Of a stretch of 64,000 nucleotides of DNA, positions 17,398 to 27,791 are shown piece by piece. Source of the stretch: Hyphomicrobiales bacterium. GTDB lineage: Bacteria; Pseudomonadota; Alphaproteobacteria; Rhizobiales; Beijerinckiaceae. The notes under the pieces are model-generated. The model ran no database searches, had not been told where the DNA came from, and was given only the letters and a program-made list of their open reading frames with translations. The stretch lies in assembly GCA_028290285.1 (NCBI GenBank), contig JAQGKD010000043.1, forward strand, positions 62,001-126,000, written 5' to 3'. The stretch's first letter is position 1. Every line of letters begins with the position of its first letter. The position numbers and the translations under genes were made by a program.

Positions 17398-18126
17398 GTG
17401 GCGCGGCCGCCGAAGCCGCCGATCACCGACCTGGAGGGCGCGATCGGCCACCATTTCGCCGATCCCGATATGCTGCGCCGGGCGCTGACCCATGTCAGCG
17501 CCGTGCCCGCCGATACCGCGCGCAGCGAGACCTACCAGCGGCTGGAGTTCCTGGGCGACCGCGTGCTCGGGCTCGCTGTCTGTGATATGCTCTGCGCAGC
17601 GTTTCCGGATGCTGCCGAGGGCGAGCTGTCACGACGGCTCGCCGATCTCGTCCGCAAGGAAAGCTGTGCCGAAGTCGCCGTCGATTGGGGCGTCGGCGTT
17701 CATATGCGCCTGGGCGAGGGCGAGGCGCAGACGGGCGGCCGCCGCAAGACGGCCATTCTGGGCGATGTTTGCGAAGCGATCATCGGCGCTGTCTATCTCG
17801 ATGCCGGGTTCGATATCGCGCGCGATGTCGTCATCCGGGCCTGGACGGCGCGGATGAACGCTCCCAAGCGTCCGTTGCGGGATGCCAAGACTGCGCTGCA
17901 GGAATGGGCGCAGGCGCGGGGCAAGCCGACGCCGGTCTATCGCGAGGTGTCGCGATCCGGGCCGGCGCATTCCCCGGTTTTCGTGATCGGGGTCGAGATC
18001 GATGGGTTCGAGCGGGCGGAAGCCAGCGGGCAGTCGAAACGCATCGCGGAGCAGGCTGCGGCGCAGGCATTCATGATCCGCGAAGGCGTCTGGGCCGACC
18101 GGGAAAAGGCACAGGCAAAGTTATGA
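17398..18126 (+). CDS. rnc: Ribonuclease III
   Basis: Double-strand-specific endoribonuclease for rRNA and regulatory RNA processing. The catalytic signature ETYQRLEFLGDRVLGL is at about 44-59, with a second acidic site near GDVCEAIIGAVYLD. A C-terminal dsRNA-binding domain spans about 165-235. GTG at 17398 begins one base after the lepB stop and gives 242 residues. The last codons overlap the era start by four bases (ATGA). Confidence 0.96.
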   Translation: MARPPKPPITDLEGAIGHHFADPDMLRRALTHVSAVPADTARSETYQRLEFLGDRVLGLAVCDMLCAAFPDAAEGELSRRLADLVRKESCAEVAVDWGVGVHMRLGEGEAQTGGRRKTAILGDVCEAIIGAVYLDAGFDIARDVVIRAWTARMNAPKRPLRDAKTALQEWAQARGKPTPVYREVSRSGPAHSPVFVIGVEIDGFERAEASGQSKRIAEQAAAQAFMIREGVWADREKAQAKL

Positions 18127-19031
18127 CCGAGACGATGGACACACGCTGCGGCTTCGTCGCCCTGATCGGGGCGCCGAACGCCGGCAAGTCGACCTTGATG
18201 AACGCGCTGGTCGGCACCAAGGTGACGATCGTGTCTCGCAAGGTGCAGACGACGCGCAGCCTCGTGCGCGGCATCGCCATTGAGGGCAATTCCCAGATCA
18301 TCTTTGTCGATACGCCGGGCATTTTTGCGCCCAAGCGCCGTCTCGACCGCGCCATGGTGACATCCGCCTGGGGCGGGGCCGGCGACGCGGATGTCGTGGC
18401 CCTGCTGGTCGATGCCCGCAAGGGCTGCGATGCCGAGGTCGAGGCCATCCTGAAGAAGCTGCCGCAGTTGCGCGCGCCCAAGGTGCTCGTCCTCAACAAG
18501 ATCGACACGATCGAGCGCGTTCGCCTGCTCAAGCTCGCCTCCGATCTCAATGAGAAGATCCCTTTCGCCGAGACCTTCATGATCTCGGCGCTCAAGGGTG
18601 ACGGCCTGCAGGTGTTGCGCGACAAGCTGGGGCCGATGATGAAACCCGGCCCGTGGCTCTATCCGGAAGACCAGGTCTCGGACGCGCCGCTGCGCGCGCT
18701 GGCCGCGGAAATCACCCGCGAGAAGCTGTTCGAGCGGTTGCACGACGAATTGCCCTACCAGTCCACGGTCGAGACCGAACTCTGGAAGGAAATGCCCGAT
18801 GGCTCCGCGCGCCTCGAACAGACAATCTATGTGACCCGCGAGGGCCACAAGAAGATCGTCATCGGCGAAAATGGGCGCACAATCAAGGCGATCGGCACCG
18901 CAGCCCGCAAGGACATCGCGGAAGCCGCCGACACCGTCGTGCACCTGTTCCTGTTCGTGAAGGTGCGCGAGAACTGGGGCGACGACCCCGAGCGTTATCG
19001 CGAGATGGGACTGGAATTCCCGAAATCCTGA
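18123..19031 (+). CDS. era: GTPase Era
   Basis: Essential GTPase that binds 16S rRNA and helps 30S assembly. The G1 (GAPNAGKST), G3 (DTPGIF) and G4 (NKID) motifs are present, followed by a C-terminal KH domain with GHKKIVIGENGRTIKAIG. 302 residues. The start overlaps the rnc stop (ATGA), indicating coupled translation. Confidence 0.97.
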   Translation: MTETMDTRCGFVALIGAPNAGKSTLMNALVGTKVTIVSRKVQTTRSLVRGIAIEGNSQIIFVDTPGIFAPKRRLDRAMVTSAWGGAGDADVVALLVDARKGCDAEVEAILKKLPQLRAPKVLVLNKIDTIERVRLLKLASDLNEKIPFAETFMISALKGDGLQVLRDKLGPMMKPGPWLYPEDQVSDAPLRALAAEITREKLFERLHDELPYQSTVETELWKEMPDGSARLEQTIYVTREGHKKIVIGENGRTIKAIGTAARKDIAEAADTVVHLFLFVKVRENWGDDPERYREMGLEFPKS

Positions 19032-19043
19032 CCGGAGAGAGAC

Positions 19044-19283
19044 ATGACATCGTCACCGCTCAATCTGCGCAAGAAAATCACGGCCTATCGCTATCTGACG
19101 GGGCCGGACGACTCCTCCTTCTGCCACCGGGTGACGGCTGCCCTGAACAAGGGCTGGTCGCTCTACGGGCCGCCGACGCTGACCTTCGACGCGACCAAGG
19201 GCCGCGTCGTCTGCGGACAGGCGATCACCAAGGATGTCGACGGGGTCGAATATAATTCGGACCTAAATCTTTCGGAGCTTTAG
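19044..19283 (+). CDS. DUF1737 domain protein
   Basis: A 79-residue protein matching the DUF1737 pattern: AYRYLTGPDDSSFCHRVTAA, then LNKGWSLYGPPTLTFD and GQAI. These short proteins are widespread and of unknown role. It starts 12 bases after era with a GGAGAGAG ribosome-binding site, so it is part of the rnc-era operon. A palindromic repeat follows and may end the transcript. Confidence 0.85.
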   Translation: MTSSPLNLRKKITAYRYLTGPDDSSFCHRVTAALNKGWSLYGPPTLTFDATKGRVVCGQAITKDVDGVEYNSDLNLSEL

Positions 19284-19295
19284 GGGCGCGTCGCG

Positions 19296-19415
19296 TTTCT
19301 CCCAATGGGAGAAGCTGTTGGCGGAGCCAGCCGATGAGGAGATACGTTGCCCCCTCCGAGAGGCGGCAACCCCTCGTCCGGCTGCTCCGCTGCCACCTTC
19401 TCGCGCAGGGAGAAG
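19296..19415. repeat. Composite palindromic repeat, copy 2
   Basis: Same layout as 6432-6552: TTTCTCCCAATGGGAGAAG at one end, CCTTCTCGCGCAGGGAGAAG at the other. The inner segments GATGAGGAGATACGTTG and CAACCCCTCGTCC are more diverged. It fills the gap between the DUF1737 gene and recO. Confidence 0.8.
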
Positions 19416-19447
19416 AACGCGCGGTGTCATAGGAGACACGAGCCTTC

Positions 19448-20167
19448 ATGGAATGGCGTGACGAGGCCATCGTACTCGGCGTCCGCCGTCACGGCGAAAG
19501 CAGTGTGATCGCGGAGTTGATGACGCGCGAGCACGGGCGGCATCTCGGCCTCGTCAGGGGCGGGCGGGCGCGGCAGATGCAGCCGGTTCTGCAAGCCGGC
19601 AATTCCGTCGATGCGCTGTGGCGCGCGCGGATCGAGGAGCATCTCGGCCTTTACGCCATAGAGCCCCTGCGACTCCGCACCTCCGAGTTGATGGCGTCAT
19701 CGCAGGCCCTGCATGGCATAGGGCTGATCAGTGCGCTTCTGCGCCTGTTGCCGGAACGCGAGCCTCATCCGGGCCTCTATGAGATGGCGGCGCTCATCGT
19801 CGATCGCTTGCATCAGCGCGAGATCGTGCCGGCCTTGATGGTGCGATTCGAGCTGTCCCTGCTCGTCGAACTCGGCTTCGGGCTGGACCTGTCGGAATGC
19901 GCGGCGACAGGGGCGACGCAGGAACTCGTTTACGTGTCGCCGAAATCGGGCCGCTCCGTCTGCCGAGCCGCCGGCGAGCCGTACCGCGACCGGCTTCTGC
20001 CGCTGCCGGCATTTCTCATGGATGATGAACCGAGCGAACCGGTCGCGCCTGAAGCAGTCCGCGCCGGATTTCGCCTGACCGGATTTTTCCTGCAACGGGA
20101 TATTTTTTCACCGCGCGGAACGGCGATGCCTGATTCGCGCGCGTCCTATGTGGCGTGTCTCGATTGA
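19448..20167 (+). CDS. recO: DNA repair protein RecO
   Basis: RecFOR-pathway mediator that loads RecA on SSB-coated DNA. The N-terminal OB fold (MEWRDEAIVLGVRRHGESS) and the helical C-terminal region are recognisable. 239 residues is normal for alphaproteobacteria. Zinc-finger cysteines of some RecO proteins are not clearly conserved here. It converges on a small gene at 20175 with 7 bases between stops. Confidence 0.94.
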   Translation: MEWRDEAIVLGVRRHGESSVIAELMTREHGRHLGLVRGGRARQMQPVLQAGNSVDALWRARIEEHLGLYAIEPLRLRTSELMASSQALHGIGLISALLRLLPEREPHPGLYEMAALIVDRLHQREIVPALMVRFELSLLVELGFGLDLSECAATGATQELVYVSPKSGRSVCRAAGEPYRDRLLPLPAFLMDDEPSEPVAPEAVRAGFRLTGFFLQRDIFSPRGTAMPDSRASYVACLD

Positions 20168-20174
20168 GCTGCGA

Positions 20175-20393
20175 TTAGTGCTCGCAGACCATGCGCCATT
20201 CGACACGGCTGACGCCGTAGCCTTCATCGAGCGCGACCTGCTGGCGAGTGCATATGGACGGATTCGAGTCCTCGCGCGCCTCTACCGAGCCGCCCTGAGG
20301 AAGGGCGATGACGAAAATACCCAGTGTGATTGCGGTAGCGACAGCGAGGAAGGAGGCCGTCTTGATGATGTTCTTCACGCCAGAATTTTCCAT
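20175..20393 (-). CDS. Small exported or membrane-anchored protein, hypothetical
   Basis: About 72 residues: a short basic N-terminus, one hydrophobic segment (TASFLAVATAITLGIFVIAL) and a short periplasmic tail with two cysteines (ICTRQ, MVCEH). This suits a signal anchor with a disulfide-bonded tail. ATG at 20393 is the better codon, but no clear ribosome-binding site is visible; a TTG at 20411 is possible. No family recognised. Confidence 0.55.
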   Translation of the reverse strand: MENSGVKNIIKTASFLAVATAITLGIFVIALPQGGSVEAREDSNPSICTRQQVALDEGYGVSRVEWRMVCEH

Positions 20394-20623
20394 TTTTGTA
20401 TTGAAATTCAACGGCTCTGTTCCGTGTCTGCATAATGTCGGCGGCCACGCTGGGTTCCGGCCTCAACTCACGCAATGCGTGCAACACAGGTCGAATGGCG
20501 CTTTTGGTAAACCTCCGGCGACTCCGGCGCTAGTGCGCGATGGCAACAGTGGCCATAAGGTTTGCCGGCGGGGACAAAAAGGGAACTTGCAGGGTTCCGA
20601 GGCTTGCTTTAACCCCTCGGAAC

Positions 20624-22873
20624 ATGGCCAAGACCACCAATCCACCGGCGACGCCGGATGCCGATCCCGATATCGTCAATCTGCGCGATGCGCTGGAGGA
20701 GCGGTACCTCGCCTATGCGCTTTCCACCATCATGGGTCGCGCGCTGCCGGACGCGCGCGATGGGCTGAAGCCCGTGCATCGGCGCATTCTCTACGGCATG
20801 CACATCCTGCGGCTTGATCCGGGAACAGCGTTCAAGAAGTGCGCGAAGATTGTCGGCGACGTGATGGGTTCGTTCCATCCCCACGGCGATCAGGCGATCT
20901 ATGACGCGCTCGTGCGGCTGGCGCAGGATTTTTCCTCGCGCTACCCGATGATCGAGGGGCAGGGGAATTTCGGCAATATCGACGGCGATAGCGCCGCCGC
21001 CTATCGCTACACCGAAGCGCGCATGACGGATGCGGCGCGCCTGCTGCTCGAAGGCATCAACGAAGACGCTATCGACTTCCGCGAAAATTACTCCGGCGAT
21101 CAGAAAGAGCCGATCGTCCTGCCGGCAGCCTTTCCGAATCTGCTCGCGAACGGATCGCAGGGCATCGCGGTCGGCATGGCGACGTCGATCCCTCCGCATA
21201 ACGCGTCCGAACTCTGCGACGCCGCGCTTTATCTCGTCACGCATCCCAAGGCGACGACGGACCAGCTTCTGACCTTCGTGCCGGGGCCCGATTTCCCCAC
21301 GGGCGGCATCGTGGTGGATGGGCCCGAGCAGATCGCCGAGACCTACAGGACAGGTCGCGGCTCGTTCCGCGTGCGTGCGAAATGGTCGAAGGAAGAGGGC
21401 ACGCGCGGCACATGGGTCGCGGTCGTCACCGAGATTCCCTATGGCGTCCAGAAGTCGCGGCTGATCGAGAAGATCGCCGAGTTGCTCAACGACAAGAAGC
21501 TGCCGCTGCTCGCCGACGTGCGGGACGAATCGGCGGAGGACGTTCGCGTCGTGCTCGAACCGCGCGCGCGCAATGTCGATCCCAATGTGCTGATGGAATC
21601 GTTGTTCCGGATGACGGAGCTGGAATCGCGGTTTCCTGTCAACATGAACGTGCTCGCCGATGGCGTGGTGCCGCGCGTCGTGTCGCTGTCCGAAGCGCTG
21701 AAGCAATGGCTCGACCATCGTCGCGACGTGCTGTTGCGCCGGTCGCGGTTCCGCCTGGGCGAGATCGAGCATCGTCTCGAAGTGCTCGCCGGCATGCTCA
21801 TCGTCTTCCTCCATCTCGACGAGGTGATTCGCATCATCCGCGAGGAGGATGAGCCGAAGGATGCGCTGAAGGCGCGTTTCGAGTTGACCGACGTGCAAGC
21901 CAATTACATTCTCGATACGCGCCTGCGCTCGCTGCGCCGACTCGAGGAAATGCAGCTGCGCAAGGATTTCGACGCACTCACCGCCGAGAAGACCGGCATC
22001 GAGGCGTTGCTGGCCGACGAGAGCGAGCAGTGGAAGACCATCACGGCGCAGATCCGCGACGTGAAGAAGAAGCTCAGTGCGAATCCCAAGCTCGGCAAGC
22101 GCCGCACGCAATTCGAGACCCCGCCGGAAGGCATCGCGCTCGACCTTACCGAGGCGATGATCGAACGCGAGCCGGTCACGGTCGTGCTCTCGACCAAAGG
22201 CTGGATACGCACGTTGAAGGGCCATATGGCCGACCTCTCCGCCCTGCAATTCAAGGGCGACGATAGTCTTCAGACGGCCTTCTTCGCCGAAACGACGTCC
22301 AGGATCCTGGTGCTGGCGACGCATGGCAAGGTGTTCACGCTGGAAGCCTCCAAGCTGCCGGGCGGGCGCGGTTTCGGCGAACCGGTGCGTTTGATGGCCG
22401 AGATCGAGGAGGGGGAGGACATCGTCTCCATCTTCCCCTATGTCGCCGGGCGCCGGATGCTCATCGCCGGTTCGGACGGACGTGGCTTCCTTGTCGGGCA
22501 CGACGACATGATCAGTTCGACGCGCAAGGGCCGCGCGGTGCTGACGGTGGACGCCCCGGCCCGCGCGCAGGTGCTGGTGACTGCCGAGGGGGATCACGTC
22601 GCCACCATCGGCGAGAACCGCAAGCTGCTCGTCTTCCCGATAACCGAAGTGCCGGAGATGGCGCGCGGCAAGGGCGTCCGCCTGCAGCGCTACAAGGACG
22701 GTGGCATCGCAGATGCCAAGGTGTTCGCGATTGCGGACGGACTGACCTGGAAGGATTCCGCAGGGCGGACCTTTACCGTGGGCAAGCCCGAGCTGAACGA
22801 ATGGATCGGCAAGCGCGCCGAGGCTGGGAGGCTTCCGCCCAAGGGCTTCCCCAAGAACAACCGCTTCGGGTAG
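20624..22873 (+). CDS. parC: DNA topoisomerase IV subunit A
   Basis: Cleaves and rejoins DNA to unlink daughter chromosomes, together with ParE. The N-terminal [20 protein letters not shown] motif is clear. The catalytic tyrosine is Tyr129 ([11 protein letters not shown]), and the C-terminal beta-pinwheel is short. 749 residues fits ParC rather than GyrA. The residue matching E. coli ParC Ser80 is Gln90 ([10 protein letters not shown]). ATG at 20624 is the first codon consistent with the family. Confidence 0.95.
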   Translation: MAKTTNPPATPDADPDIVNLRDALEERYLAYALSTIMGRALPDARDGLKPVHRRILYGMHILRLDPGTAFKKCAKIVGDVMGSFHPHGDQAIYDALVRLAQDFSSRYPMIEGQGNFGNIDGDSAAAYRYTEARMTDAARLLLEGINEDAIDFRENYSGDQKEPIVLPAAFPNLLANGSQGIAVGMATSIPPHNASELCDAALYLVTHPKATTDQLLTFVPGPDFPTGGIVVDGPEQIAETYRTGRGSFRVRAKWSKEEGTRGTWVAVVTEIPYGVQKSRLIEKIAELLNDKKLPLLADVRDESAEDVRVVLEPRARNVDPNVLMESLFRMTELESRFPVNMNVLADGVVPRVVSLSEALKQWLDHRRDVLLRRSRFRLGEIEHRLEVLAGMLIVFLHLDEVIRIIREEDEPKDALKARFELTDVQANYILDTRLRSLRRLEEMQLRKDFDALTAEKTGIEALLADESEQWKTITAQIRDVKKKLSANPKLGKRRTQFETPPEGIALDLTEAMIEREPVTVVLSTKGWIRTLKGHMADLSALQFKGDDSLQTAFFAETTSRILVLATHGKVFTLEASKLPGGRGFGEPVRLMAEIEEGEDIVSIFPYVAGRRMLIAGSDGRGFLVGHDDMISSTRKGRAVLTVDAPARAQVLVTAEGDHVATIGENRKLLVFPITEVPEMARGKGVRLQRYKDGGIADAKVFAIADGLTWKDSAGRTFTVGKPELNEWIGKRAEAGRLPPKGFPKNNRFG

Positions 22874-22908
22874 GCACAACCGGTTCGGGTGGGCGAGCCG
22901 CCAAGGCC

Positions 22909-23655
22909 CTACTCGAACCGCTCCCAGCCATTCAGGCCGAGCCGCTCCTGCGGGACGTAGCGGGCCTTGTAGGCCATTTTCCGCGAACCCTCGACCCAGT
23001 AGCCGAGATAGAGGTGCGGCAGCCCCAGTCGCTTGGCGCGCTCGACATGTTCGAGGATCATGTAGGTGCCGAGTGACCGTTCGGCCGCGCCCGGATCGTA
23101 GAAGGAATAGACCATCGACAACCCGTCCGCGAGAACGTCCGTCAGGCAGACGGCGGCCAGCGGGCCGTGGCCCCGGCCGTTGATAAAACTGTCGATGCCC
23201 CGCGGGCGATATTCGATGAGCCGGCTGTCAACGTGGGAATCCTCGACCATCATCGAATAGTCGAGCACGCTCATGTCGGCCATGCCGCCGTCGGAGTGCC
23301 GGGCATCGAGATAGGCGCGGAACAGCGAATATTGCTCGGACGTGGGGTCGGCGGTCTGGGCGTGGCCGACGAGATCGGCGTTGGCTTCGAGCACGCGGCG
23401 CATGTTGCGCGTCAGCTTGAACTCATCGACCTTGACGCGCACGGAAACGCAGGCGCGGCAGTTCTCGCAGGCCGGGCGGTAGGCGATGGTCTGCGAGCGG
23501 CGGAAGCCCGATTGTGTGAGCGCGTCATTCAGCCCGACGGCGCGCTTGCCGACGAGATGCGTGAAGACCTTTCGCTCCTCCTTGCCCGGCAGATAGGGGC
23601 AGGGCGCCGGTGAGGTCAGGTAGAATTGCGGCGCGTCGCGCGGCTCTTTCGTCAC
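22909..23655 (-). CDS. bpt: Aspartate/glutamate leucyltransferase (Bpt)
   Basis: Transfers leucine from Leu-tRNA to N-terminal Asp or Glu of proteins, marking them for ClpAP through the N-end rule. The conserved cysteine-rich stretch [14 protein letters not shown] is at about 61-74, and the C-terminal [20 protein letters not shown] is diagnostic. 248 residues. The start is GTG at 23655 with AGGAGA about 9 bases upstream. It converges on parC. Confidence 0.95.
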   Translation of the reverse strand: MTKEPRDAPQFYLTSPAPCPYLPGKEERKVFTHLVGKRAVGLNDALTQSGFRRSQTIAYRPACENCRACVSVRVKVDEFKLTRNMRRVLEANADLVGHAQTADPTSEQYSLFRAYLDARHSDGGMADMSVLDYSMMVEDSHVDSRLIEYRPRGIDSFINGRGHGPLAAVCLTDVLADGLSMVYSFYDPGAAERSLGTYMILEHVERAKRLGLPHLYLGYWVEGSRKMAYKARYVPQERLGLNGWERFE

Positions 23656-23718
23656 CCGGTTCGGTCTCCTGGCAGGGAGGTCCGGCGAAGCGGACTGGTC
23701 AGATCCTATATTGAGGGC

Positions 23719-24201
23719 TTAGGCGCGCCGTGTCACGACCACTCCCGCGACAATGTCGTGCAGGCACCGCTTGTCGTTTGCAATGAGCGATACGAGCAGG
23801 ACGAGGGGGGTGAGGATCGTCCAGCTCAGATAGAACAGAACCGCGTGCACCGCCGCTGTCAGGAAGGGAACCCGGCCGCCGTCCGAGGTCCGCATTTCCA
23901 GGTCCATGGCCCGCATGCCCGGCGTCGCCATGCGCCAGCCGGAGATCGTCATGCCGTTGTAAAACAGCGCGATGGCCGGGAAGAGCGGCGGGATCAAAAA
24001 CCACGTCAGCCCGAAGGTCACGATGCCCAGCACGAACAGGACCATCAGCACGGCGGTGAAGATGATTGTGATCGCGATCAGATCGAGACAGATCGCACCG
24101 ATGCGGCGGGTGCGCACGCCCGCGAGCGCGGCATAGGGCAGGCGCGCCGGCCAGAATGCCTGCGGCGACACCGACGAAGTGGTCTGACCTTGATCGCTCA
24201 C
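23719..24201 (-). CDS. RDD family membrane protein
   Basis: A 160-residue inner-membrane protein with an RDD domain: the first helix follows RTRRIGAICLDLIAI (Arg and Asp of the signature), and a later segment reads MATPGMRAMDLEM. Three or four membrane helices are apparent. RDD proteins are mostly uncharacterised; some act as ion antiporters. GTG at 24201 is chosen because AAGGAGA lies about 7 bases upstream; the frame is open to 24276. Confidence 0.87.
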   Translation of the reverse strand: MSDQGQTTSSVSPQAFWPARLPYAALAGVRTRRIGAICLDLIAITIIFTAVLMVLFVLGIVTFGLTWFLIPPLFPAIALFYNGMTISGWRMATPGMRAMDLEMRTSDGGRVPFLTAAVHAVLFYLSWTILTPLVLLVSLIANDKRCLHDIVAGVVVTRRA

Positions 24202-24371
24202 GCGCAGTCTCCTTCGAGCCTCAGGCTGCGTTGCCGGGACAGCAGCAGATGTGGGGTGAAGGGGCAGGCCAGACAAGTGGGCCGGCGCACTGGCGCGGGA
24301 AGGTATCGGACGCTACCGTGGCTTACGGGTGTCCTGTCTTTCCGGACGATCCATGATTCAAGGACGTATCA

Positions 24372-25466
24372 ATGCCCTGGTCCATCGTTATCGGGCGTGT
24401 CGCTGGAACGGCGATCCGAATCCACATCACCTTTCTGCTGCTTCTGGTCTGGATCGGCTTCAGCGCCTTCAACACCGGCGGGCGGGATGCCGCTATCGCG
24501 AGCGTCCTGTTCATCGTCCTGCTGTTCGCCTGTGTCCTGCTGCATGAATTCGGCCACATCCTGATGGCGCGCCGGTTCGGCATTGCGACGCCCGATGTCA
24601 CATTGCTGCCGATCGGCGGTGTCGCGAGCCTGGAGCGCATACCTGAGAAGCCCTCGCAGGAACTGGCGGTCGCACTGGCGGGGCCAGCGGTCAATGTCGT
24701 CATCGCACTCGTGCTGATCGCGCTGCTCGGTTCGCTGGCGCCCGCCGACATTTCGCGCATCGACGATCCGGGGCTCGGGCTTATCGCGCGTCTCGCGAGC
24801 GCCAATATCTTCCTCGTATTGTTCAACATGATCCCGGCCTTTCCGATGGATGGCGGCCGGGTGCTGCACGCGGTGCTGGCCATGCGGATCGGGCCCCAGC
24901 GGGCCATGCAGGTCGCAGCGCGCATCGGGCAGGGGCTGGCCTTCGTGCTGGGCTTCCTGGGGCTGTTTGGAAATCCGCTGCTGATCTTCATCGCGATCTT
25001 CGTCTATGTCGCAGCCGCGAGTGAGGCGCAGGACAGTGACATGCGCGACGCTTTCAAGGGGTTGAAGGTGTCGGACGCGATGGAGACGCGCTTTGCCACC
25101 GTGCCCGCGACGGCGAGCCTGGAAGAGGCGGTCGACATCCTGCTGGCCACGCCGCAGCATGAATTTCCTGTTGTCGATGCCTTCCACAAGCCGGTGGGAC
25201 TGATTGTGCGCGAGGATCTGATCGCGGCCCTTCGCCAGCGCGATCGCGGCTCGCCCGTCATTGATGTAGCGCGCGCGCCCGTGCAGGGCGTGCGGGGAAC
25301 CGCTCCGCTGGAAGCTGCGCTCGACGACATGCGCCGCACCGGCTCCGTCGCGGTGAGCGTGGTCGGCGAGGGCGGCGAACTCGTGGGTCTGCTGACACCC
25401 CAGAATATCGCGGAGATGATGCTGATCCGTCAGGCCCGGCCGGATTGGCGGTTCAAGCGGGGGTAG
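24372..25466 (+). CDS. Site-2 protease family intramembrane metalloprotease with CBS domains
   Basis: A 364-residue membrane protein. Zinc ligands are seen in LLHEFGH (His58, Glu59, His62) and in the third core helix motif NMIPAFPMDGGR (about 152-163). The C-terminal third holds two CBS domains (about 230-350), which usually sense adenine nucleotides. This matches the SpoIVFB/Rip3-like group of site-2 proteases. The substrate is unknown, perhaps an anti-sigma factor or another membrane protein. Confidence 0.92.
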   Translation: MPWSIVIGRVAGTAIRIHITFLLLLVWIGFSAFNTGGRDAAIASVLFIVLLFACVLLHEFGHILMARRFGIATPDVTLLPIGGVASLERIPEKPSQELAVALAGPAVNVVIALVLIALLGSLAPADISRIDDPGLGLIARLASANIFLVLFNMIPAFPMDGGRVLHAVLAMRIGPQRAMQVAARIGQGLAFVLGFLGLFGNPLLIFIAIFVYVAAASEAQDSDMRDAFKGLKVSDAMETRFATVPATASLEEAVDILLATPQHEFPVVDAFHKPVGLIVREDLIAALRQRDRGSPVIDVARAPVQGVRGTAPLEAALDDMRRTGSVAVSVVGEGGELVGLLTPQNIAEMMLIRQARPDWRFKRG

Positions 25467-25472
25467 GGAGGG

Positions 25473-25817
25473 TCAGCCAGCTTTTCGATGGGCTTCCACA
25501 TAACGACGAAGAATCGCGTTTATCCGCGTCTGATATCCGCGCCCCTGCGACTTGAACCAGTCCAGAACGTCGTCGTCGAGCTTCAAGCCTACGGGGACCT
25601 TCAGAGGTTGGCGTACAGCCGCTCGCATCCACTCGTTGTCCGTCAGGGGCGGGCCATCGAGATCTTTTCGAGCGACCTCCTCGACCTCTTCCTCGGACAT
25701 CGCGTCAAGACGAGCATAATCCGTCTGGTCGGTGATCGGGATCAGCGTGCCGTCCGTTTGCCTCTCGTATACTTTGCCGTCGACCAGGACGGCGCGTCCG
25801 AATTTAGAATTCGCCAT
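25473..25817 (-). CDS. brnA: BrnA-type antitoxin
   Basis: A 114-residue antitoxin. The C-terminal part carries the BrnA/CopG-like ribbon-helix-helix signature VGLKLDDDVLDWFKSQGRGY followed by QTRINAILRRYV. The N-terminal half is acidic and would bind and neutralise the toxin. Its start overlaps the toxin gene's 3' end by 14 bases, so toxin precedes antitoxin as in other brnTA loci. BrnA proteins bind their own promoter with BrnT. Confidence 0.9.
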   Translation of the reverse strand: MANSKFGRAVLVDGKVYERQTDGTLIPITDQTDYARLDAMSEEEVEEVARKDLDGPPLTDNEWMRAAVRQPLKVPVGLKLDDDVLDWFKSQGRGYQTRINAILRRYVEAHRKAG

Positions 25818-26046
25818 AGCGCCTTTGCTCCCGTTTGTTGGCTTTTCGCGCGGAGATTATCCAGATGACCCCGCCACGAAGCGTGAAGGTTATGTGAAAC
25901 AGTCTGCCATCACACCCTGCAAGCATGTTGTATCGTTTTTCACCGTAATCCCAACGATCATCCTCAACGATGACACGCAGTGGGTCGGCAAATCCAACCA
26001 GAACCAAAGCGAAATCAACGCCTCTCTCGGCAAGGGTCAACTCCAT
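25804..26046 (-). CDS. brnT: BrnT family toxin, N-terminally short
   Basis: An 80-residue ribonuclease toxin related to RelE-fold BrnT. The family core is present: LAERGVDFA, VVEDD-like VIVEDDRWDYGEKRYNM, GRLFHITFTLRGG and IISARKANKREQRRY. Typical members start about ten residues earlier with a DPAKN-like strand, which is absent here. An in-frame TGA two codons upstream rules out a longer start. A strong promoter sits almost on the start codon. Whether the short form is active is unknown. Confidence 0.87.
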   Translation of the reverse strand: MELTLAERGVDFALVLVGFADPLRVIVEDDRWDYGEKRYNMLAGCDGRLFHITFTLRGGVIWIISARKANKREQRRYGEF

Positions 26047-26050
26047 AGCT

Positions 26051-26079
26051 CATAATGGGTCAGTCTAGATAATTGTCAA
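26051..26079 (-). promoter_or_regulatory. Promoter of brnTA
   Basis: On the minus strand a perfect -35 TTGACA (26079-26074) is followed after 17 bases by ATTATG (26056-26051). The expected transcription start falls at or next to the brnT ATG (26046), suggesting a leaderless mRNA. The spacer contains the palindrome TCTAGA, a possible part of an operator. Confidence 0.5.
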
Positions 26080-26091
26080 GATTCACCCAAA

Positions 26092-27159
<1,068 letters not shown>

Positions 27160-27312
27160 TTAGCACGGATCGGGCGCGCGCAAAAAGCCGACCATCGGCC
27201 GCACGTCGTGGAACCGCGCCCGCTGAGTGCGTTGACCCTGGCCGGGGCGCGGTCTATGCGTCGGACCAACGAGGGCCGTCGCCCGCGCTGCGGGCAACGG
27301 GGTGGAGAATTG

Positions 27313-27765
27313 ATGAACCTGCGCCATACGGGCGACGAAATGCCCGATCACGAGGTCATTCACATCGGTTCCGACGGAAACGGCCGGCCGGGTGCGACGC
27401 GTTGGGGCTTCTTGCTGGTCGCCTTCATGCGGGCCGTCGCGGTGCTCTGGCTCATCCAGGGCCTCATGGAGTGGCGGTCGATCCTGATGCCGGGCGATGC
27501 GCCGCTCGACGCCCTGCCGACGCTCGAAGCCGTGGGTATCGTGTTCTTCGCCGTGACCAATCTGGTCGCGGCTGTCGGGCTGTGGCTTGCCGCGCCGTGG
27601 GGCGGCGTCATCTGGCTGTTCGCTGCGGCGGCCCAGATGTTCATGACCGTCTTCCTGCCCGGAATGCTCGCGGGCGGGCGGCTCATGATGGCTGTCGATG
27701 TCGGACTTATCGTCGCCTATTTCGTCCTGACCTGGTACGCAGCGCAAGAGCGCGACGCCATGTAG
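27313..27765 (+). CDS. Four-helix inner-membrane protein, DUF6163-like
   Basis: A 150-residue membrane protein with four hydrophobic segments (about 32-52, 69-90, 95-115, 120-142). It resembles small rhizobial proteins collected as DUF6163; I give that name with moderate confidence. GGAGA lies 6 bases before the ATG at 27313. It is divergent from hemB, with about 190 bases between them. Function unknown. Confidence 0.7.
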   Translation: MNLRHTGDEMPDHEVIHIGSDGNGRPGATRWGFLLVAFMRAVAVLWLIQGLMEWRSILMPGDAPLDALPTLEAVGIVFFAVTNLVAAVGLWLAAPWGGVIWLFAAAAQMFMTVFLPGMLAGGRLMMAVDVGLIVAYFVLTWYAAQERDAM

Positions 27766-27791
27766 CAGGCCAGGACGGGGATGCTTCAGCC

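Noticed and set aside
20609..22879. 756-codon frame antisense to parC
   Set aside because: The parC frame has clear family motifs throughout; the antisense frame is Arg/His/Gly-rich with no domain and reflects high G+C codon bias.
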